Below, one piece after another: positions 17,215-25,838 of a stretch of 64,000 nt of DNA. The position numbers were made by a program, and so were the translations under genes. Source of the DNA: Streptococcus oralis (GTDB lineage: Bacteria; Bacillota; Bacilli; Lactobacillales; Streptococcaceae); contig NZ_CP029257.1 in assembly GCF_024399415.1 (NCBI RefSeq), positions 1,015,501 through 1,079,500 of the forward strand, given 5' to 3'. Under the pieces are notes generated by a model. It did not search any database. It saw only the letters and a list, made by a program, of their open reading frames with translations, and had not been told where the DNA came from. Position 1 is the first letter of the stretch; each line of letters opens with the position of its first letter.

Positions 17215-18957
17215 TTATCGGATTATAAAACCTTTAGGCAATATCACCAGTTGCTGCTCCAATACTTGGCAATGACTTGCTAGAGCTACAGCGTCACTGT
17301 CTTCTAAAAGATAGTTTTCAGTTGATTGGTTAAAAATAGCTTGGACCTTTTGTCCATCATAATTCCATTCTAGAGTTAGAACATCCTGCTTGATTTCTTG
17401 CAGTCTATAAGTTCCATGTTGGATAATGCCTGAAGCATCCTTACGAAGCTGAATCAATTTCTTCATGAAATGAAGCATGTCATTACTGTCGGAAACACGT
17501 TCCCAAGGCATGACACGACGACAATCTGGGTCTGGTCCTCCACCTAACTCCAACTCAGTTCCATAGTAGAAACACGGTGTTCCCCTTTGCAAAAAGAGGC
17601 AGGCAAGGGCAGACTTAACAAGCTGGATATTTCCTTTGGCCGTTGCCAAAATGCGCTCCGTATCATGCGAATCCAAAAGATTGAACATCACTTCCGAAAT
17701 CTGTTGTCTATAGTACATAGACTGGCTATTGATTTCATCGATAAATTGAGGTGTCTTCTTAGTCCCTCGCAAGAAATAATACTTGATACTGTCAGAGAGA
17801 GGATAGTTCATGACTGCGTGGAATTCATCTCCATTTAGCCAGGGCTGTGAAGTGTGCCAAACCTCTCCAAGAATATAAAGGTCAGGCTTTTTAGCCAAGA
17901 CAGCCTTATGGAAATCTCTCCAAAATTGATGGTCTACTTCATTTGCTACATCCAGGCGCCATGCATCGATATCAAACTCTTCAATCCAGTAAGTCGCAAC
18001 GCTTAACAGATAGTCTCTCACTTGAGGATTGGCCGTATTTAGCTTGGGCATATAGCTGGCAAAGGCAAAGGTATGGTAAGGGAGTTTTCTTGGGTTTCCC
18101 AGCTTATCCTTGGTCACGGGGAATTCTTGAACATGGAACCAGTCTTTATATTCCGACTTTTCACCATGCTTGAGAACATCCTGCCATTGTGGAGACTGGT
18201 CCCCGATATGATTGAAAACAGCATCCAGCATGATTTTCATGCCCCTCTGATGGGCTCCCTCCACCAGTTTACGGAAGATTTTCTTGTCTCCAAAATGACG
18301 GTCAATTTCGAAATAATCCGTCGTATTATACTTGTGATTGCTTGGGGATTCAAAAATCGGACAGAGATAAAGACCTGTAATGCCCAAGTCCTGCAAGTAA
18401 TCCAGATGGTCAATAATGCCCTGTAAATCACCACCAAAGAAATCGCTCGTCTTTGGCTTGATAGAGGAATCCCAAGCTAGCGCACCTTCAGGTGAAATCT
18501 CAGGGTTCCCATTAGCAAAGCGTTCTGGGAAAATCTGGTACCAAACTGTATTTGATACCCAGTCAGGAACATAGCAAGCATCAATCTCGTGGATATAAGG
18601 AATTTTAAATCCATTTCCTTCATAATGAAGGTTTTCTAGCGTGTTTGCAACACATCCCTTATCGCCATACAAAATACTCTGACCTAGCTTATCTTTGAGT
18701 TCAAAAAGATACTGTAGTCGAGCATAGTCAACTGAAACTTCCGCTTGCCAATAATCAAATAAGGCATCAGAAGTTACTTTGATCATCGCCTTACTTGCTT
18801 CATAATGGTCCTCTAAAAAGATAAAAGTATCTCCATAATGCAAATGGATGCTTTCAATATCATCTTTCTTAGTCCGGATACGAATGTGCATTATCTTATC
18901 CTTATAAAGATAAGCATACTCCGACTCTGGTCTGTGGTAAATGGCTGTTAATTCCAT
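17215..18957 (-). CDS. GH13 alpha-glucanase (neopullulanase / cyclomaltodextrinase type)
   Basis: A 580-aa cytoplasmic enzyme with no signal peptide. An N-terminal beta-domain of about 125 residues (CBM34-like) precedes the (beta/alpha)8 barrel, as in neopullulanase, maltogenic amylase and cyclomaltodextrinase. Conserved regions: DAVFNH (244-250), WRLDVANE with nucleophile D336, LGEVWH with acid/base E365, and LLDSHDTER with D432. It should hydrolyse maltodextrins or cyclodextrins after uptake. A LacI-type operator overlaps its promoter, so it is probably repressed by MalR or CcpA. Single-gene unit with terminators on both sides. Confidence 0.88.
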   Translation of the reverse strand: MELTAIYHRPESEYAYLYKDKIMHIRIRTKKDDIESIHLHYGDTFIFLEDHYEASKAMIKVTSDALFDYWQAEVSVDYARLQYLFELKDKLGQSILYGDKGCVANTLENLHYEGNGFKIPYIHEIDACYVPDWVSNTVWYQIFPERFANGNPEISPEGALAWDSSIKPKTSDFFGGDLQGIIDHLDYLQDLGITGLYLCPIFESPSNHKYNTTDYFEIDRHFGDKKIFRKLVEGAHQRGMKIMLDAVFNHIGDQSPQWQDVLKHGEKSEYKDWFHVQEFPVTKDKLGNPRKLPYHTFAFASYMPKLNTANPQVRDYLLSVATYWIEEFDIDAWRLDVANEVDHQFWRDFHKAVLAKKPDLYILGEVWHTSQPWLNGDEFHAVMNYPLSDSIKYYFLRGTKKTPQFIDEINSQSMYYRQQISEVMFNLLDSHDTERILATAKGNIQLVKSALACLFLQRGTPCFYYGTELELGGGPDPDCRRVMPWERVSDSNDMLHFMKKLIQLRKDASGIIQHGTYRLQEIKQDVLTLEWNYDGQKVQAIFNQSTENYLLEDSDAVALASHCQVLEQQLVILPKGFIIR

Positions 18958-18994
18958 TGTATCTGTCTCCTAGTTTACTTTGAATCGCTTTACG

Positions 18995-19051
18995 ACGCAA
19001 ACGTTTTCATAATTGTGATTCTAGTATACTACTTTAAAATTTTATTTTCAA
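18995..19051 (-). promoter_or_regulatory. Promoter and LacI-family operator (MalR or CcpA cre) of the GH13 gene
   Basis: Minus-strand TTGAAA (19046-19051), 17-bp spacer and TATACT (19023-19028) form a strong promoter. Just downstream of the start point lies the imperfect palindrome ATGAAAACGTTTGCGT (18995-19010), centred on the CG typical of LacI-family operators. It fits both the cre consensus and pneumococcal MalR sites. A repressor bound there would block transcription. Confidence 0.75.
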
Positions 19052-19092
19052 GACTTGTCCGTAGTTTCGAGTGGATTGTTTTTGAGAATATA

Positions 19093-19122
19093 AAAAAGCA
19101 GTAAGACTTAATACCTACTACT
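19093..19122 (-). terminator. Terminator after the nucleotidyltransferase-like gene
   Basis: On the minus strand AGTAGTAGG pairs with CTTACTGCT through an 8-nt loop and is followed by six T, about 15-45 nt after the stop at 19137. Confidence 0.65.
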
Positions 19123-19136
19123 TTCTGATTGATGAT

Positions 19137-19628
19137 TTACAAATGCCTTTCCAGCCAAGCTATCTTTTTAAAATCTTTATTGTTATTGTGGTCATTTCGA
19201 TAGGAATCTTGGGAAGAAGCTTTGTATATACTGAAATACTGTTCTAAACTTGGAACACGAAACGTGATGTCCTCGAGATGAATCAACTCTATAACTGATT
19301 CAGATACTCCTGCAAAATCAGGTAAGGAATCAATACTTCCAAACTCAACACTCAGACCATCTTTTTGGAATTCATGCTCATGAATATCTATTAAGGTATA
19401 GCCTAAGTGATTCATCACTTTCATTATCTTGTCCCAGTCATAAATCCTGAGATGATCAGGTGCTTCCCAACCTCTAGGGTCACCAGGCACATGAATGTCA
19501 ATGTCAGACGGCTGCCATTCTTTATTTGAACGGTATTCAAAACCCAAAGACCCCATGAGTGTCGGAGTGATTCCGACTTGATTTAAATGAGAACAAATTA
19601 TTCGGAATTCATCAAATAGAGAATTCAT
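19137..19628 (-). CDS. Nucleotidyltransferase-fold protein (MNT-like)
   Basis: A 163-aa soluble protein. The motif MGSLGFEYRS...PSDIDIHVPG (residues 21-50) fits the G-S-x(n)-D-x-D signature of the DNA polymerase beta-like nucleotidyltransferase superfamily, with D43 and D45 as probable metal ligands; a third acidic strand SVEFGS follows. The C-terminal half is alpha-helical. Such single-domain proteins are often poorly annotated, and the substrate is unknown. Good ribosome site GGAGGAAGG. It follows the lipid-kinase gene by about 60 nt and has its own terminator. Confidence 0.6.
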   Translation of the reverse strand: MNSLFDEFRIICSHLNQVGITPTLMGSLGFEYRSNKEWQPSDIDIHVPGDPRGWEAPDHLRIYDWDKIMKVMNHLGYTLIDIHEHEFQKDGLSVEFGSIDSLPDFAGVSESVIELIHLEDITFRVPSLEQYFSIYKASSQDSYRNDHNNNKDFKKIAWLERHL

Positions 19629-19690
19629 CCTTCCTCCAATCCTTGATAAAAACTTGATTTCTCAGTGAAAGACAAACTTGTTTCTACCTT

Positions 19691-20572
19691 CTACTCTTTC
19701 GGTTGTGAAAAGACTTCAATGTGCTGGCCCAGTACCTTAATCTCTACAGGTAAATTATCCGACTTATCGCCGTCAACATCTGACTCCAATTCACTATCTG
19801 AAGAGATCTTAATATTACGCGCTCTGATATACTCAATATTATCATTTCCGACAACATCCCCTTTTAGTAAGTCAGGAATGACGGATAATTTTGAGAATAT
19901 AGAAGCATCTTTTAGAATCAAAATATTGGCGTAGCCATCTTTGTTTTCTTCAAAGATTTTCTTGTCAGCGAAGTAATTTGTCAAGAGAACCAAAACATGA
20001 CTCGCTTCACCATCATAATTTCCATTTTCTGTCTCAACCTTAATGTTAAAGACCTGATCCGTCATCACAGACTTCATGGTATTTACAGCATAGGCTAAAA
20101 TACCGAATTTTGTCTTATCCTCGATCTCCACATTGTGAATCGCCTCAGGTAGAGAACCGACACTAAAGATATAACCAAAATAATTGTCATTCGCTTTACC
20201 GATATCAATCTTATTGGTTAAGTTAAAATCGAGTTCATCAATCGCGCCATCGATGTCTTGATTGATTTCCAACAGTTTCGTAATGAGGTTGCCTGTACCG
20301 CCAGGGATAATCCCTAACTTCGGAGTGTAGTCTCTCTCAGCAATACCCGAAATGACTTCATTGACAGTCCCGTCTCCACCGAAAACAACCACTGCATCGT
20401 ACTGCTCACGAGAAGCTTCTTCAGCAAAGTGTGTTGCATCCAGTGCTTTTTCGGTAATTTTGGTTTCCACGTGCTCAAAATAATCTTTGGCCTTATTCTC
20501 CAGCTTGACCTTATAATCCAAAGCCTTTTCCCCACCAGAGGTAGGGTTGATAATTAACATTGCTTTTTTCAT
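19691..20572 (-). CDS. Diacylglycerol-kinase-family lipid kinase (YegS/BmrU type)
   Basis: A 293-aa protein with the family's catalytic domain: INPTSGGEKAL near the N-terminus, the nucleotide-binding VVVFGGDGTVNEVISG (residues 60-75) and IPGGTGNLITKLL. The C-terminal beta-sandwich contains DVDGDKSDNLPVEIKVL, a region typical of this family. Members phosphorylate diacylglycerol or related lipids at the membrane; DgkB recycles diacylglycerol from lipoteichoic acid synthesis. Whether this is DgkB or a paralogue cannot be decided. AAAGGAG precedes the ATG. Confidence 0.88.
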   Translation of the reverse strand: MKKAMLIINPTSGGEKALDYKVKLENKAKDYFEHVETKITEKALDATHFAEEASREQYDAVVVFGGDGTVNEVISGIAERDYTPKLGIIPGGTGNLITKLLEINQDIDGAIDELDFNLTNKIDIGKANDNYFGYIFSVGSLPEAIHNVEIEDKTKFGILAYAVNTMKSVMTDQVFNIKVETENGNYDGEASHVLVLLTNYFADKKIFEENKDGYANILILKDASIFSKLSVIPDLLKGDVVGNDNIEYIRARNIKISSDSELESDVDGDKSDNLPVEIKVLGQHIEVFSQPKE

Positions 20573-20752
20573 TGATAATACTCCTTTAATAGTTACAAAA
20601 ATTCTAGTAACTAATTATATCACTTGAGTTATGTAAACGCCATCCAAATGCTTGAAAAATCGAATCCACTAACTAGAATAGAGACGTTAATGTATCAAGC
20701 ACTAACCTCAACTTAAACAAGAAAAAATACTTATTGTTAGCAATTCACTACT

Positions 20753-21115
20753 TTACTTTTTCGACAATTTTATATAATCCATTAAGTATAAAATAGCTGA
20801 AACAAATGCGAACACACTGGAAAATCCAGCTAATATTGGAATAAAACCAATAATCGATGCAATCAAAAGAAACTGATAAGTCTTCTTATTGACTTTTGAT
20901 TCCTCATCATGAAGAAGGAATGCAACAAAACCAAAAAACAGCAATATTAAACAAGTTGAAAAGTAGATTCCATCCCAAGTAGAAAGTCTAACAAGCTTAG
21001 GTATCACCCAGTAAATGATTTCAAATTTCCACATTTTAGAAGAAAGGTAAGTAATCGTTAAAGCTCCAATTAAAGAAATAACTCCGTTTATTAGCAATAA
21101 TTTATTTGATTTCAC
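20753..21115 (-). CDS. Hypothetical membrane protein, 120 aa, about four segments
   Basis: Hydrophobic segments lie near residues 7-24, 48-68, 80-95 and 96-113, with a short charged loop (HDEESKVNKK) in the middle and a basic tail. No family recognised. It lies 38 nt downstream of a 253-aa membrane protein on the same strand, in a run of small membrane and lipoprotein genes of unknown role. The 180-bp gap to the lipid kinase holds no recognised element. Confidence 0.6.
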   Translation of the reverse strand: MKSNKLLLINGVISLIGALTITYLSSKMWKFEIIYWVIPKLVRLSTWDGIYFSTCLILLFFGFVAFLLHDEESKVNKKTYQFLLIASIIGFIPILAGFSSVFAFVSAILYLMDYIKLSKK

Positions 21116-21153
21116 ACTTAATTCTTTTTATCCTTTTCTGTACTTATCCATCG

Positions 21154-21915
21154 TTAATTAATAGATTCACTATTTAAAAATTCTTTAGACTTCCGTACGA
21201 TGTAGAGCTGTTCATCTTCTTGAGAGAGTTTCTTAAACAACTCATTCGCCCTAGTCATATCTCCTTTTAATTTAGAGTTCAAGGCTTGATAGTAAGTGAT
21301 TTCCAATTGTTGATATTTAAATTCGTTTTCCAAGTCTTCAAAGTAATCATTGGCTTGATGAGTAATTGTTAAATCGTAGAGCGCACTGCTCACGCATTTT
21401 GTTTTCTCAGCTAGAGAGAAATCTGAGATGGACATTTTGTTTAGCAAAAGATTAAGCTCGTCCTTGGTCAGGTTAGGATTTGCAAGAACTGTCGAGCGAA
21501 CGAGGTAACTCTCAAAGAAATCCCTGTATTTCGGCTTCAGTTTTTGATTAGTCATTGCTTCAGAAGCCTCCTTAATGGCAGCATCGAAATCACCAATCAT
21601 ATAGGAATAGCCAACAGATGTTAGCGTTACATCCATTTGTATAATTGCTCTTTTCGCATCTTTGTTTAGCTCAATGTATTGCTTCCAAGATGGTAAATCT
21701 AAGTCCATATATAGTAACTTAGTACCACTTCTTAAATACCCTCTTCTGATTATCAAGATGGAAAGGAATAAGAGTGCATTTATGAGTAAAATATAAAGAA
21801 ATTGAATAGACCTATCTTTCACCATCCAAGCTACAAAAAGAATGAGAAGAACAGCCAAAACAATCACGACTTTTCTATAAAATCCATATTTCTTGCGTAT
21901 TTCTAAATAATTCAT
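21154..21915 (-). CDS. Hypothetical protein, two membrane segments and a helical cytoplasmic domain
   Basis: A 253-aa protein with a basic N-terminus, two adjacent hydrophobic segments (residues 14-31 and 36-56) and a soluble alpha-helical region of about 190 residues with repeated tyrosines and leucines that could form TPR-like hairpins (e.g. FESYLVRSTVLANPNL). No family recognised. AAAGGAG precedes the ATG. It probably shares a transcript with the 120-aa membrane protein downstream. Confidence 0.6.
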   Translation of the reverse strand: MNYLEIRKKYGFYRKVVIVLAVLLILFVAWMVKDRSIQFLYILLINALLFLSILIIRRGYLRSGTKLLYMDLDLPSWKQYIELNKDAKRAIIQMDVTLTSVGYSYMIGDFDAAIKEASEAMTNQKLKPKYRDFFESYLVRSTVLANPNLTKDELNLLLNKMSISDFSLAEKTKCVSSALYDLTITHQANDYFEDLENEFKYQQLEITYYQALNSKLKGDMTRANELFKKLSQEDEQLYIVRKSKEFLNSESIN

Positions 21916-22079
21916 TTTTACTCCTTTTCTAAATTATAAAATGTCATTACGAGAGCAGTTCTGAACCTTAAATGAGTCATTGACTAACAAAATGCTCTCT
22001 AATCAGTTCCCTAATTTTTTCTGATAGAATAGCCCAATGTGACCTGCAAAATAGGATCATAAACAGCTTTCATCTTAAT

Positions 22080-22742
22080 TTATAACTTCTCTATTCTATC
22101 AAAAATAATCTCTTGCTTTTCGACACTTTCTCGGAGTGGTGACATGCCTAAAATCACTGTAAAAAATCCCAATAATAGAATACTATTAATAACAAGTAAG
22201 GCTCCCTCTGTTCCATTAACAGTATATAGATAAAATACAAAACATCCAAGAGTCGGAACAAGGATAAAAGGAAGAAGTTTGTAATGTTTTAATTGACGTT
22301 TATTTCCAACTGGTTTAAAGGTTATTTTATAATTTGTAACGTTATTCTCAAGTCTTTTTTGGACGCTATGACGAGCTCTTATGGCAATGAACCAGAAAGC
22401 AAGATAAGCTAGGGAAATGAATAGGCCATATAAGCCTATCTTTAAAGGAAGGTTATGACTAATCCCATTGTTTCTAAAAAAATTTGTCACAAGCCGATAG
22501 CCAGATCCCCCTATTGCTGTACCAATTGCAATCCCAATTGATTTACTCATAGTTGGAGCTACACTCTCAAAACGCATATCTCTTTTATCTAACTTTTGCA
22601 TTTTTGCAGTAATTTCATCGGGAAGAGAACCCCAGAAATAGGATTTTGGTCTAACAGTCGTCAAATCTAGAATATACTTTTCTCCCTCTACTTCTACTAT
22701 TTTGAAAAATACTTTATTCGTTTCTTTAAATTTTACCTTCAT
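22080..22742 (-). CDS. Hypothetical multi-pass membrane protein, 220 aa
   Basis: The start is set at the ATG at 22742 (MKVKFKETNKVFFKI), because AAAGGTG lies 5 nt upstream; a GTG two codons earlier overlaps that site. A soluble N-terminal part of about 65 residues precedes a Gly-rich helix (SKSIGIAIGTAIGGSGY), a further hydrophobic segment (103-122), a basic loop and a pair of C-terminal hydrophobic segments. It resembles the streptococcal families of unknown function with tandem transmembrane helices found near bacteriocin loci, but the match is only impressionistic. Confidence 0.55.
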   Translation of the reverse strand: MKVKFKETNKVFFKIVEVEGEKYILDLTTVRPKSYFWGSLPDEITAKMQKLDKRDMRFESVAPTMSKSIGIAIGTAIGGSGYRLVTNFFRNNGISHNLPLKIGLYGLFISLAYLAFWFIAIRARHSVQKRLENNVTNYKITFKPVGNKRQLKHYKLLPFILVPTLGCFVFYLYTVNGTEGALLVINSILLLGFFTVILGMSPLRESVEKQEIIFDRIEKL

Positions 22743-22801
22743 AGTCACCTTTAAATCCTTCTCAGAGTTAAAAAACTCTTTTCAATAACATTCCTAAATC
22801 G

Positions 22802-23473
22802 TTAGCCCCGTTTTTTAATAATAGTTAAACCAATTTTGACAGACATCTCTTTCGATGTTAACTGTATTGTGATCCCATAATTTGTTTTATCTGAGTAATT
22901 TACCCTGATTTGGCATGTAGTTTCCTCTGGTAGATCATATTTGATTTTCAGTTTCTGAAAGAGTTCAGACTGAGTTTCTGGCTGGTAGATAATTTCACTA
23001 AGCTCTGTTGTTCCAGTTCTTAACGTTCTTTTTACATTCAAGGAGTCAAAAACATCTCTTTTGACAACTAAGTTAAGAATTTCTTCATCAAATAAAGGAT
23101 CTATCGCTGAATCGTAATGCAACTTGCCATTAGAATAACTAACGGGAACCGTTTTTTTATTTTCTCCGATTTGTATTCTATAGTCGCCCTTACCATCTGC
23201 CTTGGTAATGTCTAGGTCGATTTCACATCTTTTGACTTCGTCACCATTTTTTATATAGACGCTGCTTTTATAAGCTTCCAGCCCATTAAAATCCTTCTGC
23301 TCTTGTTCCAAAAATTTAAACATAGGATCAAACGTTTTTTCAAACTCGTACTGTTCCCTTGTTCTGTTTTTGGGAATGGTTTCACCACCCAAACTACAAG
23401 CATTCAATGAAGATGCTGTCATAAGAATAACAAGAACCCCAGTTACCCATAAACACCATTTAAACTTTTTCAT
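22802..23473 (-). CDS. Secreted lipoprotein of unknown function, 223 aa
   Basis: MKKFKWCLWV basic start, hydrophobic core and lipobox LNAC (Cys26) mark a lipoprotein. The mature part is polar, beta-rich and charged, with a DLDITKADGKGDYRIQIGENKK hairpin region in the middle. No family recognised. It lies between the DUF-like 323-aa gene and the 220-aa membrane protein, all reading leftwards with gaps of about 60-70 nt, so the three may be a unit. Confidence 0.65.
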   Translation of the reverse strand: MKKFKWCLWVTGVLVILMTASSLNACSLGGETIPKNRTREQYEFEKTFDPMFKFLEQEQKDFNGLEAYKSSVYIKNGDEVKRCEIDLDITKADGKGDYRIQIGENKKTVPVSYSNGKLHYDSAIDPLFDEEILNLVVKRDVFDSLNVKRTLRTGTTELSEIIYQPETQSELFQKLKIKYDLPEETTCQIRVNYSDKTNYGITIQLTSKEMSVKIGLTIIKKRG

Positions 23474-23544
23474 ATTTTACTTAATCCTTTTTTCGAGTCA
23501 TAACAGTAAGATTTTTTCAAAAATTTATAAATGTTTAGTTAAAC

Positions 23545-24516
23545 TTACACTAGTTCTACGTCGACTCCAGCTTTAGCAAAAGTTTCCTTAACTTGTTCAA
23601 AATTACTTGACATGATTGTCGCTTGTTTTAAATTTGGGAACTGCTTTAATTCAACCAAACTAACCTCATTCAAATCAAAAGTACTATCCTCACCATCCCA
23701 CTGAGGAATCAGATTCATAAAAATTTCATTACCGCCATCCATATCAATCTCTTTTACAAGACTTGCATACTTCTGTGAAATCTGAAGATTTTTAAAGTAT
23801 TCTAAGGCAGGCTCTACAAGTTCTGTACTTTCTGTATCAATATCCAACTCGCTAAATTCCTCTGAAAAATCAAAAATATCAAAAGCTGGCTTTAAAATAT
23901 CTAAATCATACATCAATACTTGGATAATAGCTAGTTTAAAATTCAGATTATCAAAATGAAGATATTTTTCTTGAACAACTTTTGGATTTGATTTTTGACG
24001 TTCATGCTTGATTTCTGGATAGTAAGAAATGGTGAGTGGATATCTCATTACATCTGGTCTTCCATTAAAATTGGTTCCATGAGGGGTCCATAAAATAAAA
24101 TTGAAATCCCCAGTTCTGTGTCTATCATAAAGAAAATAGGGAGGCTTCCCATCAGTGGATACTACGGCTTGACAAGGCATCTTGGGTAATTCTTCTTCTC
24201 CAAACATAGGTTTTACAACATCACCATAGTAGAAACTGATTGTAGAAAGTAGATGCTCATCATCAATATAGACCCTGCATTTCTTTAAATGATTCCGGAT
24301 AGAAGACGAATGTTCAAATACAATACCAGCATTGTCGTAAACGTACTTTATGTATTTACTTTCTTTTTTGACAACCTGATCAGGCTTTCCTAACACGGCC
24401 TCAATATCTTTCAAAGATAAAGGAAAAGACAAGCTGGTTCCGTTCATTACCATTGAATTGTCATGAAAATTGATTTCGAGGTTTTTAGGATCTTTCTTTT
24501 TAAAAAAATTAAACAT
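23545..24516 (-). CDS. Hypothetical soluble protein, 323 aa (possibly DUF6892-like)
   Basis: No signal peptide or membrane segment is present. Residues 1-110 include MVMNGTSLSFPLSLKDIEAVLGKPD, a pattern seen in proteins of bacterial toxin-immunity neighbourhoods; the C-terminal half contains NLNFKLAIIQVLMYDLDIL and an acidic helical end. I tentatively connect it with DUF6892-type proteins, without certainty. It is the first gene of the leftward group and lies just left of the first rlmD-like scar at 24.65 kb, so it may belong either to the host chromosome or to the accessory region. Confidence 0.5.
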   Translation of the reverse strand: MFNFFKKKDPKNLEINFHDNSMVMNGTSLSFPLSLKDIEAVLGKPDQVVKKESKYIKYVYDNAGIVFEHSSSIRNHLKKCRVYIDDEHLLSTISFYYGDVVKPMFGEEELPKMPCQAVVSTDGKPPYFLYDRHRTGDFNFILWTPHGTNFNGRPDVMRYPLTISYYPEIKHERQKSNPKVVQEKYLHFDNLNFKLAIIQVLMYDLDILKPAFDIFDFSEEFSELDIDTESTELVEPALEYFKNLQISQKYASLVKEIDMDGGNEIFMNLIPQWDGEDSTFDLNEVSLVELKQFPNLKQATIMSSNFEQVKETFAKAGVDVELV

Positions 24517-24653
24517 TCGATTCTCCTATTTATAATTTGTTTATCTAAATGCATCAAATCTATTTTTCTAACGTTAGAAAATTTACTGTATAAAATAAGG
24601 TTTTGCCGTATTTTTCGTCCGTAGGATTAAAAAAGCAGGAAGCCTTCTGAAAA

Positions 24654-24705
24654 TTAATTACTCTTCACTAATAGACTTACCGCCTCAACGTGGCGCGTCC
24701 GCGGA
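24654..24705 (-). pseudogene. rlmD/rumA 3'-end fragment (scar E6)
   Basis: The minus strand encodes PRTRHVEAVSLLVKSN followed by TAA at 24654. The intact RlmD at 39600 ends [16 protein letters not shown], so about 16 residues correspond closely (PxTxHVExVxLLVK). Nothing upstream continues the methyltransferase frame. The best explanation is a duplicated target-gene end left by a site-specific integrative element. Confidence 0.7.
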
Positions 24706-24724
24706 ACACAAAAGGTTTGGGGAG

Positions 24725-24749
24725 TTCAAAGCTCCAGTGGAGCTTTGAA
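24725..24749. repeat. Perfect inverted repeat
   Basis: TTCAAAGCTCC and GGAGCTTTGAA flank AGT, giving an 11-bp stem with a 3-nt loop. There is no T run on either side, so it is not a standard terminator. It lies between two rlmD-like tails. Confidence 0.7.
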
Positions 24750-24782
24750 GCCTTCTTACCTTAAAATGAAAAGGTGAGAGGA

Positions 24783-24940
24783 TTAATTCCGTTTCACTAA
24801 CAAGCTTACACACAGCGGTTCGGATTTACCGTATCATCCGTGAAAAAACAATCCTCACGAAATAATGGAAAGTCTTTTGTTTTAATATTGTTCCATTCGT
24901 AAACTGAACCTACAATATCTCCAATAATAGCTCCTAGCAT
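24783..24940 (-). pseudogene. ADP-ribosylglycohydrolase start (copy A) fused to an rlmD-like tail (scar E5)
   Basis: After a good ribosome site (AAGGAGG) the ATG at 24940 opens MLGAIIGDIVGSVYEWNN ... FFTDDTV, the N-terminus of the DraG/ARH ADP-ribosylglycohydrolase family (GDxxG and FTDDT metal-binding motifs; the full enzyme is about 260-300 aa). After TDDTV the sequence changes and the frame stops at 24806. The following bases read VSLLVKRN then TAA (24783) in another frame, like an RlmD tail. The product would be 44 aa and inactive. Confidence 0.7.
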
Positions 24941-24999
24941 GATATTCCTCCTTACAAACTAATGGATAGATTCGTAGTCTCATTCCAACCCAAGCCACT

Positions 25000-25740
25000 T
25001 TAACTGTTTTGCAATAAATCTTGATGGTCAATGGCCCATTGAATCCACTCTGACCACTCCACCGCCAAGTGAATTTGGTGGTCTTTTACAATAGAATTAG
25101 GGCATAACGCCGGAAACTCGACACAAGTGATCGCCTCAATTCCCTGTTCTACATTACGGAATTGATGTCTCACTCCTCCAATAATGGTCCCGTCTTTTAG
25201 TTTTGCAATTCCGACGATTTGATACGGATACTCTTCATCCCGAGGCGTTTGAATTCCCTCTTCTTCGTTAAACTGAATAAAGAATTGCATTGGGAAAGGA
25301 GCATTCCCTGTTTTTTCAATAACCTCTAGTACCTCTTCTCGGGGCACTAAGGCGTAGTGTTCTGGACAAACGGACAAATTGACTTTCAAATTTTCGGGTG
25401 TATTTAGAAACGTAACGTGATCAATCACCTTGCCTAATGTTTCTACATCAATTCCTTCTGCATAAATTTTAGTCATGGCCTTTTTTCTTCTTTTTCCAGA
25501 TAGTGTAGTCGCAATCTTTAGACTGATGTCGCCTAATTTCAGTTGATTCTGAATTTTTGCGACAATCGCATCATATCCTAGCTCCACCTTTTTCTCGATT
25601 AACGCTTCACATAATTGTTCCGTTGACGCTTCCCCATCATAAGAAAGTCCCAAGTTTTTATAAACTGAAATTACGTGTTTTCTTTTCCATTTTTCTAACG
25701 CTTTAGCATCAAAACTTTTTTCATTCATTAGAATATCCAT
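25000..25740 (-). CDS. Hypothetical protein, 246 aa
   Basis: The start is the ATG at 25740 (MDILMNEKSFDAKAL), with GGTGAG upstream; TTG/GTG codons 4 positions earlier are less likely. The N-terminal 60 residues (KALEKWKRKHVISVYKNLGLSYDGEASTEQLCEAL) resemble a SAP-like or LEM-like helical hairpin, as in the preceding gene, which is an explicit SAP protein. The C-terminal part has a VCPEHYALVPREEVLEVIEKTG stretch and ends in VEWSEWIQWAIDH. No named family recognised. It follows the SAP gene by about 100 nt in the same accessory module. Confidence 0.55.
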   Translation of the reverse strand: MDILMNEKSFDAKALEKWKRKHVISVYKNLGLSYDGEASTEQLCEALIEKKVELGYDAIVAKIQNQLKLGDISLKIATTLSGKRRKKAMTKIYAEGIDVETLGKVIDHVTFLNTPENLKVNLSVCPEHYALVPREEVLEVIEKTGNAPFPMQFFIQFNEEEGIQTPRDEEYPYQIVGIAKLKDGTIIGGVRHQFRNVEQGIEAITCVEFPALCPNSIVKDHQIHLAVEWSEWIQWAIDHQDLLQNS

Positions 25741-25838
25741 TTTTCTCACCAACTTTCTTCACGCTTAATCTATCTTTCCTCTATAAACTTTTTAAAGAAA
25801 ATAGAGGCTATCGCTCCACCCACTAAACTAAGAGTTGC

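Larger units (their letters stand above)
24517..24999. other. Non-coding stretch made of gene remnants
   Basis: No intact gene is present. In minus-strand order it holds a broken ADP-ribosylglycohydrolase start fused to one rlmD-like tail (24783-24940), a long perfect hairpin (24725-24749) and a second rlmD-like tail (24654-24705), each listed separately. Confidence 0.7.

Noticed and set aside
17587..18437. Several plus- and minus-strand ORFs inside the GH13 gene.
   Set aside because: They overlap a fully assigned enzyme in other frames and have no ribosome sites.
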